A stretch of DNA of 63,381 bases from Acidimicrobiales bacterium. GTDB lineage: Bacteria; Actinomycetota; Acidimicrobiia; Acidimicrobiales; MedAcidi-G1. The stretch lies in the NCBI GenBank assembly GCA_029577135.1, contig JARQPW010000013.1, positions 1-63,381 of the forward strand, in the 5' to 3' direction. Positions 34,328 to 41,039 of this stretch are shown one piece after another. Each line of letters begins with the position of its first letter. Position 1 is the first letter of the stretch. The notes beneath the pieces were generated by a model. It had not been told where the DNA came from, made no database searches, and saw only the letters and a list, made by a program, of their open reading frames with translations. Both the position numbers and the translations under genes were made by a program.

Positions 34328-34739
34328 CCGGGCCCGGGCCGGAAGGAGGATCGGCGGGGACGGGGGGCAGGAGCGTGAAGGGCACGACGGTTACCGGACC
34401 CTGGTCGATCCGACAGTGGGCCTCGATGGTGCCGTAGTCCGCCACCTCGATCTCTGCGCGGACGAGGCGGTAGCCGAAGCGGCCGGGCTCGACCTGGAGC
34501 GGCTGTGCGTTGCGTGCGACCCGCTCGCCGTCCTTCGTGAAGATGACCTCGAGCGCCGCCGTCGGCGAGGCATCCTCGGGGCAGTGCATGAGGACCATCA
34601 GGTGGGGTGCGACCGTGAGGGGCACGGGCGTGGGAGCGGCCATGCTGAAGTGGATGCCGGTCAGGTCGATCTTGGTGATGCCACCCGGAGCGGGACGGAG
34701 TTCGAGCCCCTCGAAGAAGAGTGCGGCGAGGATGTCCAT
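34317..34739 (-). CDS. Small beta-rich protein upstream of FIST, family uncertain
   Basis: 140 residues from ATG 34739. It opens MDILAALFFEGLELRPAPGG and continues through alternating beta-type stretches (IHFSMAAPTPVPLTVAPHLM, RLVRAEIEVADYG) to a Pro-rich end. It may belong to a small actinobacterial DUF (possibly DUF6941); I cannot assert this. ATG 34739 follows TAGATT by eight bases. The longer frame to 34817 is rejected. The overlap with the FIST gene suggests that the two products act together. Confidence 0.6.
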   Translation of the reverse strand: MDILAALFFEGLELRPAPGGITKIDLTGIHFSMAAPTPVPLTVAPHLMVLMHCPEDASPTAALEVIFTKDGERVARNAQPLQVEPGRFGYRLVRAEIEVADYGTIEAHCRIDQGPVTVVPFTLLPPVPADPPSGPGPDAS

Positions 34740-34747
34740 GAAAGAGA

Positions 34748-34753
34748 AATCTA
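34748..34753 (-). promoter_or_regulatory. -10 hexamer TAGATT, leaderless promoter of the FIST operon
   Basis: TAGATT, eight bases, ATG 34739. Confidence 0.5.
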
Positions 34754-34836
34754 GACCGTGTCGCGGCTGACAGGCGTCGACGGCTGGCCAGCAGAAGGCT
34801 GGACGAAGGCGCACCACCTGCGGGACCTCACACCTC

Positions 34837-34842
34837 TACGAT
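34837..34842 (+). promoter_or_regulatory. -10 hexamer TACGAT, leaderless promoter of the PBP4 gene
   Basis: TACGAT, seven bases, GTG 34850. The ATG at 34841 begins inside the hexamer and is therefore unlikely to be the start. Confidence 0.5.
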
Positions 34843-34849
34843 GCGGCCC

Positions 34850-36292
34850 GTGATCAGGCGCATCGCATTCCCTCTGCTGCTCGTGGCACTCGCCGTGGGC
34901 TCAGCGTGGCAGGCCCGGGCGTCCGACCAGGAGCACGACCGGCCGCCGCGCGAGCCGTCGGCGATTCCGCCACCCGAGGTCCGCACGCCCCTCCTCTCCG
35001 TTCGACGGGTGCCGGTCTTCCTCCAGGAGCCCGAGGCGGACCGCCGCCTCATCGTCTCCCTCGAGGCGTCGGCCACCGCCCTTCCCGGCGACAGTTGCGT
35101 GGCGGTCTCGGAATCCGGACGTGCCCGCTACGGGCACCTCGCCGATCGTGCGCTCGTTCCCGCCAGCACGCAGAAGATCCTCACCGGTGCAGCGGCGCTC
35201 GCCCTCCTCGGACCCGACCACCGCTTCACCACACGGGTGGTGGCCCGGGTCGAGCCCGTCGAAGGGGTGATCGACGGCGACATCTGGCTGGTGGGGTCGG
35301 GAGATCCACTCCTCACGACCGAGGGCTACTCAGAACGTTTCGACGACCCCCTGCCCTACACCGACATCGACCTCCTGGCCGGGCAGATCGCCGACGCCGG
35401 GATCACGACCATCACCGGTGCCGTCATCGGCGACGAGAGCCGGTTCGACGGACTGCGCTGGGTCGAGACCTGGCCGGAGCGCTTCCGACCAGGGAACCAG
35501 ACACAGGCCGGCCCCCTGAGCGCGCTCACCGTCAACGACGGGTTCACCCGCTGGGACCCGGAGCAGACCGCATACGGCTACAACACCCCTGCGGAGGAAC
35601 CGGCGGCATTCGCCGCGGCGTTCTTCGACGACCTCCTCGAGGCCCGGAACCTGGTGATCCGCCGGGTTGCCCAGGCGGGGGTCGTCCCGCTGGATGCGAC
35701 GGTCGAGCTGGCGACGATCGAGTCGCCGCCCCTCGTCGACATCGTCCGCCAGATGCTCCTCACGAGCGACAACATGACGGCGGAACTGCTGGTCAAGGCG
35801 CTGGGAGCACAGGTGGAGGCCCCCGGCAGCACTGCAGGCGGGCTGGCCGCGATGCGCGGCGCCCTCGAGGAACTGGGCCTCGACCTCGCCGGATCGGCCA
35901 GCGCCGACGGCTCCGGGCTGGACACCGGCAACCGAGTGTCCTGCTCCCTCCTCGTTGCGATCCTCGACGGATCGACCGACGAACCGGGGAGCCTCCTGGA
36001 CACGGGCCTCGCCGTCGCCGGCGAATCGGGGACGATGAGCAATCGGCTCGTCGGGACGTCTGCCGAGGGTCGCGTCGCGGCCAAGACGGGTACCCTTCGG
36101 GACGTCGTGAGTCTGGCCGGTCGGGTCGAGACCCTCGGAGGCAGGTCGCTCACGTTCGCAGTCCTCAGCAACTCCGGGTCGATGCCCGAGGACATCCGGT
36201 CGATCCACGACCAGGTGGTCCTCACCCTGGTGGGCTACCCGGACGGACCGGACCTTTCCCTGCTCGAACCGCACCCCGTCGCCACCCGCTGA
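34850..36292 (+). CDS. dacB: D-alanyl-D-alanine carboxypeptidase/endopeptidase (PBP4, DacB type)
   Basis: 480 residues from GTG 34850. A signal peptide (RRIAFPLLLVALAVGSA) is followed by the penicillin-binding fold: SxxK in VPASTQKILTG, SxN in LTSDNMTAELL and KTG in VAAKTGTLRD. A long middle insertion (about 130-330) is typical of class C low-molecular-mass PBPs. The enzyme trims peptidoglycan stem peptides. It heads a series of genes ending at the Pup-proteasome locus, with the LON-domain gene four bases after it. Confidence 0.88.
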   Translation: MIRRIAFPLLLVALAVGSAWQARASDQEHDRPPREPSAIPPPEVRTPLLSVRRVPVFLQEPEADRRLIVSLEASATALPGDSCVAVSESGRARYGHLADRALVPASTQKILTGAAALALLGPDHRFTTRVVARVEPVEGVIDGDIWLVGSGDPLLTTEGYSERFDDPLPYTDIDLLAGQIADAGITTITGAVIGDESRFDGLRWVETWPERFRPGNQTQAGPLSALTVNDGFTRWDPEQTAYGYNTPAEEPAAFAAAFFDDLLEARNLVIRRVAQAGVVPLDATVELATIESPPLVDIVRQMLLTSDNMTAELLVKALGAQVEAPGSTAGGLAAMRGALEELGLDLAGSASADGSGLDTGNRVSCSLLVAILDGSTDEPGSLLDTGLAVAGESGTMSNRLVGTSAEGRVAAKTGTLRDVVSLAGRVETLGGRSLTFAVLSNSGSMPEDIRSIHDQVVLTLVGYPDGPDLSLLEPHPVATR

Positions 36293-36296
36293 TCCC

Positions 36297-36983
36297 ATGG
36301 GCGCAGGATCGCTCTCGACCCGGGAGGGTCGGCGCACCGAGGCGGTGTTCCCGCTGGGGACCGTGCTCCTTCCCACGGCGTTCCTCCCGTTGCACGTCTT
36401 CGAGCCGAGGTATCGAACGATGTTGGCCGACCTGCTCGAGGGCTCCCGGCGCTTCGGCGTCGTCCTGATCGAACGGGGGAGCGAGGTGGGCGGAGGCGAA
36501 GTCCGCACGGAGGTGGGCACGATGGCGCGGATCGTCGAGGCACGGCCGGCGACCGACGGTCGGTGGTCGGTCGCAGTCGTCGGGATGCAGCGGATCCGGG
36601 TGGTTCGCTGGCTTCCCGACGACCCGTATCCGATGGCTGTGGTCGAGGACCTGCCGGACGTCGAGGACACGCCGCGGGACGCCAGCGTCGAGATCGCCCG
36701 CTTCGGGGACCTCGTCGCACGCCAACGGCGGGTCCTCGCTCAACTCAGCGAGCTGGGCGGGTCGGTGGCGGCCAGCACCTTCGAATGTTCCGACGACCCT
36801 GCGCTCGGCACGTTCCAGTTGGCGACACTCGGGCCCTTCGGGCCGTTCGACCGCCAACGGCTGCTCATGGCCACCCGGGTGGCCGACCGGCTGGGGCTCA
36901 TCGACGGGTACCTCGGGGATCTCGAGGCCGTTGTCGCCCACCGACTGGAGGGCGACGGCGGTGGTGCCGGGGCGCAGGGATAG
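36297..36983 (+). CDS. Stand-alone LON N-terminal domain protein
   Basis: 228 residues. It has only the substrate-binding (PUA-like) domain of Lon: AVFPLGTVLLPTAFLPLHVFE, PRYRTMLADLLEGSRRFGVVL and GTMARIVEARP, with a helical C-terminus. The AAA and peptidase domains are absent, so it cannot degrade protein on its own. Similar proteins are called LonN-like or ATP-dependent protease-like. Its presence near the proteasome suggests substrate capture or an unrelated binding role (inference). Co-directional with and close behind dacB. Confidence 0.8.
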   Translation: MGAGSLSTREGRRTEAVFPLGTVLLPTAFLPLHVFEPRYRTMLADLLEGSRRFGVVLIERGSEVGGGEVRTEVGTMARIVEARPATDGRWSVAVVGMQRIRVVRWLPDDPYPMAVVEDLPDVEDTPRDASVEIARFGDLVARQRRVLAQLSELGGSVAASTFECSDDPALGTFQLATLGPFGPFDRQRLLMATRVADRLGLIDGYLGDLEAVVAHRLEGDGGGAGAQG

Positions 36984-36986
36984 CGT
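36981..36986 (+). promoter_or_regulatory. -10-like hexamer TAGCGT before the small membrane gene
   Basis: TAGCGT, nine bases, ATG 36996; near leaderless. Confidence 0.4.
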
Positions 36987-36995
36987 GGACGGCCC

Positions 36996-37283
36996 ATGGA
37001 CACCGAAGACGACCTCGTCGCGCTCCTGAAGCGCTATGTCCGTCAGGAGACGGTCGACCCGCTGCGCTCGATCGGCCGGACGCTCCTGTTCGGCGTGTTG
37101 GGCTCGCTTCTGCTCGGCACCGGTGCCGTGCTGCTGGCGGTCGGGGCGCTCCGCCTCCTGCAGGCGTGGGGGCCGTTCGACGCCGGCTGGTCCTTCGTGC
37201 CCTACCTCGTCGTCGCAGTCGTACTCGTCGCCATCTGCGGTGTGGCCCTGCGCAGGATCCGGAGGGTCGCGGATGGGCGCTGA
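36996..37283 (+). CDS. Small two-helix membrane protein (holin-superfamily-like)
   Basis: 95 residues. A cytoplasmic N-terminus (DDLVALLKRYVRQETVDPL) precedes two hydrophobic helices (about 29-50 and 67-84) and a basic tail. This shape matches the phage-holin-like small membrane proteins common in actinobacterial genomes (probably a general membrane family, not a lysis gene). There are no phage genes nearby. The stop overlaps the next start by eleven bases. Confidence 0.6.
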   Translation: MDTEDDLVALLKRYVRQETVDPLRSIGRTLLFGVLGSLLLGTGAVLLAVGALRLLQAWGPFDAGWSFVPYLVVAVVLVAICGVALRRIRRVADGR

Positions 37284-37479
37284 CCGGGTGACCCGCGAGG
37301 ACCTCGAGGCGGAACTGCGCGACACCTTCGGGGACGCCGCCGGCCGTACGGGTGAGGCACGGACTCCGCTGCTCGCCGCAGCCGTCGTCGTCGCAACCGT
37401 GCTTCTGGGCGTGGCGTATCTCGTGGGGCGTCGAATCGGACGACGATCCTCCACCACCGTCGAGATCCGGCGGATCTGA
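37273..37479 (+). CDS. Small membrane protein downstream of the holin-like gene
   Basis: 68 residues from ATG 37273, which lies before the stop of the preceding gene. The N-terminal half is charged (TREDLEAELRDTFGDAAG) and one hydrophobic helix follows (LLAAAVVVATVLLGVAYLVG) with a basic tail (RRIGRRSSTTVEIRRI). Family unknown. The gene order and overlaps suggest a complex of small membrane proteins. An earlier ATG at 37036 in frame overlaps the neighbour too deeply. Confidence 0.6.
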   Translation: MGADRVTREDLEAELRDTFGDAAGRTGEARTPLLAAAVVVATVLLGVAYLVGRRIGRRSSTTVEIRRI

Positions 37480-37715
37480 TGGCTCGTAGCCGGGGGAACC
37501 TGGTGCGCCGGGCCCTTCGCCGTGGTCTCATCGGTGGGCACCGCGGCTGGCAGGCCGTCCTGTTCGTCGTCGCCCTGGCCCGAGTCGTGCAGCGCGTCGC
37601 TCGTCCGGGACCAGGTCCGGTGGTCCACCGGCAACGCCTCCGGGCGGGGGAGGGGATCGAGATTCGCCACCTCCCCGCGTCCGCCTCCCACGGCTCCGAA
37701 CCCTCCGGACAATGA
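37479..37715 (+). CDS. Small basic protein, function unknown
   Basis: 78 residues. The first part is rich in Arg (SRGNLVRRALRRGLIGGHRGW); a short hydrophobic stretch (AVLFVVALARVV) follows and then a Pro- and Gly-rich tail. Start ATG 37479 overlaps the previous stop by one base (TGATG), and its own stop overlaps the sulfur-carrier start by four bases (ATGA). I do not recognise it. Position in the chain implies a shared transcript. Confidence 0.5.
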   Translation: MARSRGNLVRRALRRGLIGGHRGWQAVLFVVALARVVQRVARPGPGPVVHRQRLRAGEGIEIRHLPASASHGSEPSGQ

Positions 37716-37912
37716 GGGTCGAACTCCGCAACCCGAGTCGCGAGCTGGAGATCGAGGGCCCGTTGTCCGTCGTGGCGCTGTTGCAGCGGCTCGACATCGA
37801 CCGCGAGACGGTCCTCGTCATCAGCGACGGCACCCTCGTTCCGGGCGATGCACGCCTCGAGGCCGATGCCGAGGTGGAGATCCGTCCGGTCATCTCGGGC
37901 GGTGCGTCATGA
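37712..37912 (+). CDS. MoaD/ThiS-like sulfur carrier (TtuB-like), C-terminus Gly-Gly-Ala-Ser
   Basis: 66 residues with the beta-grasp pattern of MoaD/ThiS: RVELRNPSRELEIEGPLSVV, LQRLDIDRETVLVISDGTLV, and RLEADAEVEIRPVISGGAS. Sulfur carriers end in Gly-Gly, whose carboxylate is adenylated and thiolated; here two residues follow. Either they are removed or the tail is used otherwise. Thermus TtuB and archaeal relatives supply sulfur to TtuA for tRNA 2-thiolation. ATG 37712 is inside the previous stop (ATGA) and its own stop overlaps the TtuA-type start (ATGA), so the two proteins should be made together. Confidence 0.78.
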   Translation: MRVELRNPSRELEIEGPLSVVALLQRLDIDRETVLVISDGTLVPGDARLEADAEVEIRPVISGGAS

Positions 37913-38898
37913 AGTGTCGTGTGTGCCGCCATCCAGCGGTCATCGACGTCCGACGGCACAACGCCAATTTCTGCGAAGAGCACTTCGTGAAGCTCTGCCG
38001 CGACCAGGTGGTGAAAGCCATCAAGGCCTTCGACATGTTGTCGCCGGGTGATCGCGTCCTCGTGGCTGTCTCCGGCGGCAAGGACTCCCTTGCCCTCTGG
38101 GACATCCTCCTCGGCCTCGGCCTCGGCTACGAGGTGGACGGCCTCTACCTGGGCCTCGGAATCGGGGAGTACAGCGAGGCGTCGGGCCGCCATGCGCGGA
38201 AGTTCGCTTCGGACCGCGGGCTCCGCCTCCTCGAGGTGGACCTCCGGTCGGAGCACGGCTTCGACATCCCGAATGGCTCACGGGCTGCGAAGCGCCCGCC
38301 ATGCAGTTCCTGCGGGCTCTCGAAGCGGCACCTGTTCGACCAGGCCGCCCGTGACGGCGACTACGATGCCCTCGCCACCGGGCACAACCTCGACGACGAG
38401 GCTGCCGTGCTCTTTGGCAACGTCCTGCGCTGGGAGGGCGAGTACCTGGCCCGACAGATGCCCGTCCTGCCCGCCGGCAACGGGTTCCCACGCAAGGTCA
38501 AGCCACTGGTTCGGCTGGGGGAGCGCGAGACCGCCGCCTACTGCGTGCTGCGAGGGATCGACTATCAGGTCGAGGAGTGCCCCATGGCCGAGGGCAACCG
38601 CCACCTGGGCTACAAGGCGGCCCTGAATGCCGTCGAGGCGCAGTCACCGGGCACCAGGCACGCCTTCTACTTCGGATTCCTCGACCGGGCGGCAGACCTC
38701 TTCCGCGGGCAGATGGTGGAGGTCGGTCCGGGTCTCGGCACCTGCGCCAGTTGCGGGAGTCCTGCGAACGGCGAGGTCTGCGCATTCTGCCGACTCGTCG
38801 AGCGCGCCAGCGGGGAGCGGGAGCACACGCACGACGTAGCGGTGCGCCGCGTGCCCGTGAGGCTGGGAAGCCGGCGGGACGACGGGGTTCCCGAATGA
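37909..38898 (+). CDS. ttuA: TtuA/Ncs6-type tRNA 2-thiolation enzyme
   Basis: 329 residues. Two zinc ribbons enclose the enzyme: N-terminal CRVCRHPAV...FCEEHF and C-terminal CASCGSP...VCAFC. The PP-loop SGGKDS is near residue 55. PPCSSCGLSKRH supplies Cys132 and Cys135, and EECPMAEG the third Cys; in TtuA these three hold a 4Fe-4S cluster. The family transfers sulfur to U54 or U34 of tRNA using ATP and a ubiquitin-like carrier. Start ATG 37909 overlaps the carrier stop. The next gene is TrmI, also a tRNA enzyme, overlapping by four bases. Assignment of the exact position modified is inferred. Confidence 0.85.
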   Translation: MKCRVCRHPAVIDVRRHNANFCEEHFVKLCRDQVVKAIKAFDMLSPGDRVLVAVSGGKDSLALWDILLGLGLGYEVDGLYLGLGIGEYSEASGRHARKFASDRGLRLLEVDLRSEHGFDIPNGSRAAKRPPCSSCGLSKRHLFDQAARDGDYDALATGHNLDDEAAVLFGNVLRWEGEYLARQMPVLPAGNGFPRKVKPLVRLGERETAAYCVLRGIDYQVEECPMAEGNRHLGYKAALNAVEAQSPGTRHAFYFGFLDRAADLFRGQMVEVGPGLGTCASCGSPANGEVCAFCRLVERASGEREHTHDVAVRRVPVRLGSRRDDGVPE

Positions 38899-39668
38899 AC
38901 AACCTGTTCGAGGCTGGAGACCGGGTGCTCCTCGTGGATCGGAAGGATCGGCGCTACCTCGTGACGCTCGTGCCCGGCGGCGAGTTCCACTCCCACACGG
39001 GCGTGGTCGACCACGATGAACTGATCGGGTCACCCGACGGTGGCCGGCTCCGGTCGAGTCGGGGAGGCTCCTTCGTGGCGTTCCGACCCACCCTTGGCGA
39101 CTTCGTGCTCAAGATGCCCCGGGGCGCCCAGGTGATCTATCCGAAGGACCTCGGCCCGATCCTGATGCTGGCCGACATCCGGCCGGGAGTGCGCGTGCTC
39201 GAGTCGGGCGTGGGGTCGGGTGCCCTCTCGATGACCCTCCTCCGGGCGGGGGCGCAGGTCATCGGCTACGAGATCCGGGAGGACTTCGCAGAGCGGGCGC
39301 GCCGGAACGTGGATGCGATGCTCGGTGACGAGGAGCTCCACCGCTACGACGTAGAGATCCGCGACGTCTACGGGGGAATCGACGAGACGGACCTCGACCG
39401 GGTGTTGCTCGACCTTCCCGAACCCTGGCAGGTGGTGCCCCATGCGGCGAAGGCTCTCCGCCAGGGCGGGATCATCCTCGCCTACACGCCGAGCATCGTG
39501 CAGGCCGCCACCTTCCGGGAGGCCCTGGAGGAGCACGGATTCGCGTTCCCGGAGACGCTCGAGGTGACGCACCGGAGTTGGCACATCGAAGGCGCCGCGG
39601 TCCGGCCGGCACACCGGATGGTGGGCCACACCGGCTTCCTCAGCCACGCACGCCTCCTGGGCCCGTGA
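38895..39668 (+). CDS. trmI: tRNA (adenine-N1)-methyltransferase
   Basis: 257 residues. The N-terminal beta domain (MNNLFEAGDRVLLVDRKDRR) is followed by the SAM-binding core: VRVLESGVGSGALSMTLLRA, VIGYEIREDFAERARRN and VLLDLPEPWQVVPHAAKAL. It methylates A58 in the tRNA T-loop. Its partner position next to TtuA (which thiolates T54 in Thermus) is notable because both reactions act in the T-loop. In Mycobacterium tuberculosis the trmI homologue lies just upstream of the proteasome ATPase gene as well. ATG 38895 overlaps the ttuA stop (ATGA). Confidence 0.9.
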   Translation: MNNLFEAGDRVLLVDRKDRRYLVTLVPGGEFHSHTGVVDHDELIGSPDGGRLRSSRGGSFVAFRPTLGDFVLKMPRGAQVIYPKDLGPILMLADIRPGVRVLESGVGSGALSMTLLRAGAQVIGYEIREDFAERARRNVDAMLGDEELHRYDVEIRDVYGGIDETDLDRVLLDLPEPWQVVPHAAKALRQGGIILAYTPSIVQAATFREALEEHGFAFPETLEVTHRSWHIEGAAVRPAHRMVGHTGFLSHARLLGP

Positions 39669-40501
39669 AACGGTTCGGCGCCGCCACCGGCGCCGTCCTG
39701 GCCGTGATGGCCCTGTCGGCCACGGGAGCCTGTACGGACAGCGGCGAGCCTCCCTCGACGGCGCCCACCAGCACTTCGGTGACGACCTCGACGGCGCCCA
39801 CCAGCACTTCGGTGACGACCTCGACGGCGCCCACCAGCACTTCGGTGACGACCTCGACGGCGCCCAGCAGCACCGTGCCGCCGAGTGCCACCTCCGGTGA
39901 GGTTCCGGACTCGGTGCTCGCCGCAACCCGTGCCGCTGTCCACCCCGTCCGCGGCCTGGACTGCCTGAAGGCACAGGTGGGCACCGCCTTCCTGATCGCT
40001 CCCGACCTGCTGGCCACGAGTGCGCACGTGGTGGCCGGAATCGAGGTTCCGATCCTGCGTGTCGGTACCGGGGAGGTGAGCAGTCGGGTCGTGGCCTTCG
40101 ACCCCGTGTCGGACCTGGCCATCCTCCGGACCGTCGAGGAACTGGGCGAGCCCCTAGCGATGGGGGAGGTGACCGCCGGGACGGCCGTCGCACTGGTGGC
40201 CTACGACGGCGACGGAATGCCCGTCGAGCGACACCTCACGGTCCGCCAGGCCGTTCGGGCCACCGGTGAAGACATCTACGGAGAGCCCGGAAGTGGTCGG
40301 GACGCCCTCCTCCTTGACGGCTCGGTGGAGTACGGGAACTCCGGTGGTCCGATCGTCGACGGAGCCGGCACCGTGGTGGGCGTGGTTTTCGCCAACACAC
40401 GCGGGGGCGCAGGGACCTCGTTCGCCGTCCAGGTCGGCGAGGTCCGGGCCCTCCTCGACGAGGTCGGGAGCAGTCCGGTCCCACCCACCGACTGCCGTTG
40501 A
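39665..40501 (+). CDS. Secreted trypsin-like serine protease with Thr/Ser repeats
   Basis: 278 residues. A signal peptide ends near a Cys (SATGACTDS), so lipid anchoring is possible. A linker of 3 perfect 11-residue repeats (STAPTSTSVTT) follows. The trypsin-like triad is visible: His in LATSAHVVAG, Asp in PVSDLAIL, Ser in YGNSGGPIVDG. It is an HtrA/MarP-like exported protease without a PDZ domain. GTG 39665 overlaps the trmI stop (GTGA). It is the last gene of the upstream chain. Confidence 0.82.
   Translation: MKRFGAATGAVLAVMALSATGACTDSGEPPSTAPTSTSVTTSTAPTSTSVTTSTAPTSTSVTTSTAPSSTVPPSATSGEVPDSVLAATRAAVHPVRGLDCLKAQVGTAFLIAPDLLATSAHVVAGIEVPILRVGTGEVSSRVVAFDPVSDLAILRTVEELGEPLAMGEVTAGTAVALVAYDGDGMPVERHLTVRQAVRATGEDIYGEPGSGRDALLLDGSVEYGNSGGPIVDGAGTVVGVVFANTRGGAGTSFAVQVGEVRALLDEVGSSPVPPTDCR
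39755..39874 (+). repeat. 33-base tandem repeat in the protease linker
   Basis: Three exact copies of a 33-base unit (TCGACGGCGCCCACCAGCAC plus TTCGGTGACGACC), then a partial fourth; 11 codons per unit, so copy-number changes keep the frame. Confidence 0.9.
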
Positions 40502-40576
40502 CCGACCCGGGTCGAAAACGTGGGCGAGGGGCCCGCAGACCCCCCGGTGCATTCGATCGGTTGTCGTGCCGTGGGG

Positions 40577-40813
40577 TCAGTCCACCTCGATGAAGATGCA
40601 CTCGCCGGGGCATTCCTCGGCGGACTCGATGGTGGCCTCCAACAGGGCCTCGGGGATCGGGGCGACCGCCTCGGAGCCACCGGGGTCGCTGAGGATCTTG
40701 TCGCCGTCCTTCACATAGGCGAGCCCATCGTCGAGCATGGCGAAGACGTCGGGGGCGATCTCCTCGCACAGCCCGTCACCGGTGCAGAGATCCTGGTCGA
40801 TCCAGACCTTCAT
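40577..40813 (-). CDS. Ferredoxin with Asp in the cluster motif
   Basis: 78 residues, ATG 40813. The N-terminal motif is LCTGDGLCEE: Cys-x2-Asp-x2-Cys, where a canonical 4Fe-4S ferredoxin has a third Cys. The distal motif is CPGECIFIEVD. This pattern fits 3Fe-4S, or 4Fe-4S with Asp as ligand, as in ferredoxins that serve cytochromes P450 and similar enzymes. It transfers electrons. It is divergent from the proteasome ATPase gene, and no partner enzyme is adjacent. Confidence 0.82.
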   Translation of the reverse strand: MKVWIDQDLCTGDGLCEEIAPDVFAMLDDGLAYVKDGDKILSDPGGSEAVAPIPEALLEATIESAEECPGECIFIEVD

Positions 40814-41039
40814 GTGATGCTGGTGCCCTTCTTGTGTGGATCGGCCGCTGTCGCGTAACAAACATCGCTCAAAGACCGGACGGAGCCCGGCCCGACCTTT
40901 TCGACTCTTCGGTTGACGCAGGGTAACTGAAGCCAAGTGTATACGGCACCATCTCCCGTCAGACCGATACGGCGGGTTTCGCCGATGGCCATCGATCCTT
41001 CCACCCATGAGGCTAGGGTCCCGCGCAGGGGGGAAGATC
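40814..41039. promoter_or_regulatory. Divergent promoter region between ferredoxin and arc
   Basis: 226 bases. A + strand TAGGGT (41014-41019) lies 20 bases before GTG 41040 and its GGGGGAAG ribosome binding site: a leadered arc promoter. On the minus strand TCTGAC and TACACT are spaced by 16 bases around 40936-40963 and could serve the ferredoxin. A + strand TTGACG (40913-40918) is also present. Confidence 0.4.

Noticed and set aside
34841-34849. ATG 34841 as the start of the PBP4 gene
   Set aside because: It begins inside the TACGAT hexamer; GTG 34850 has the seven-base spacing seen at other leaderless starts.
36996-37479. Holin-like small membrane proteins as phage remnants
   Set aside because: No integrase, portal, tail or lysis enzyme is present, and small two-helix proteins of this type occur in many actinobacterial housekeeping loci.
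37479-37715. The 78-residue basic protein as a shadow of another frame
   Set aside because: It fits exactly between two overlapping starts and stops (TGATG and ATGA), so I keep it as a gene at modest confidence.
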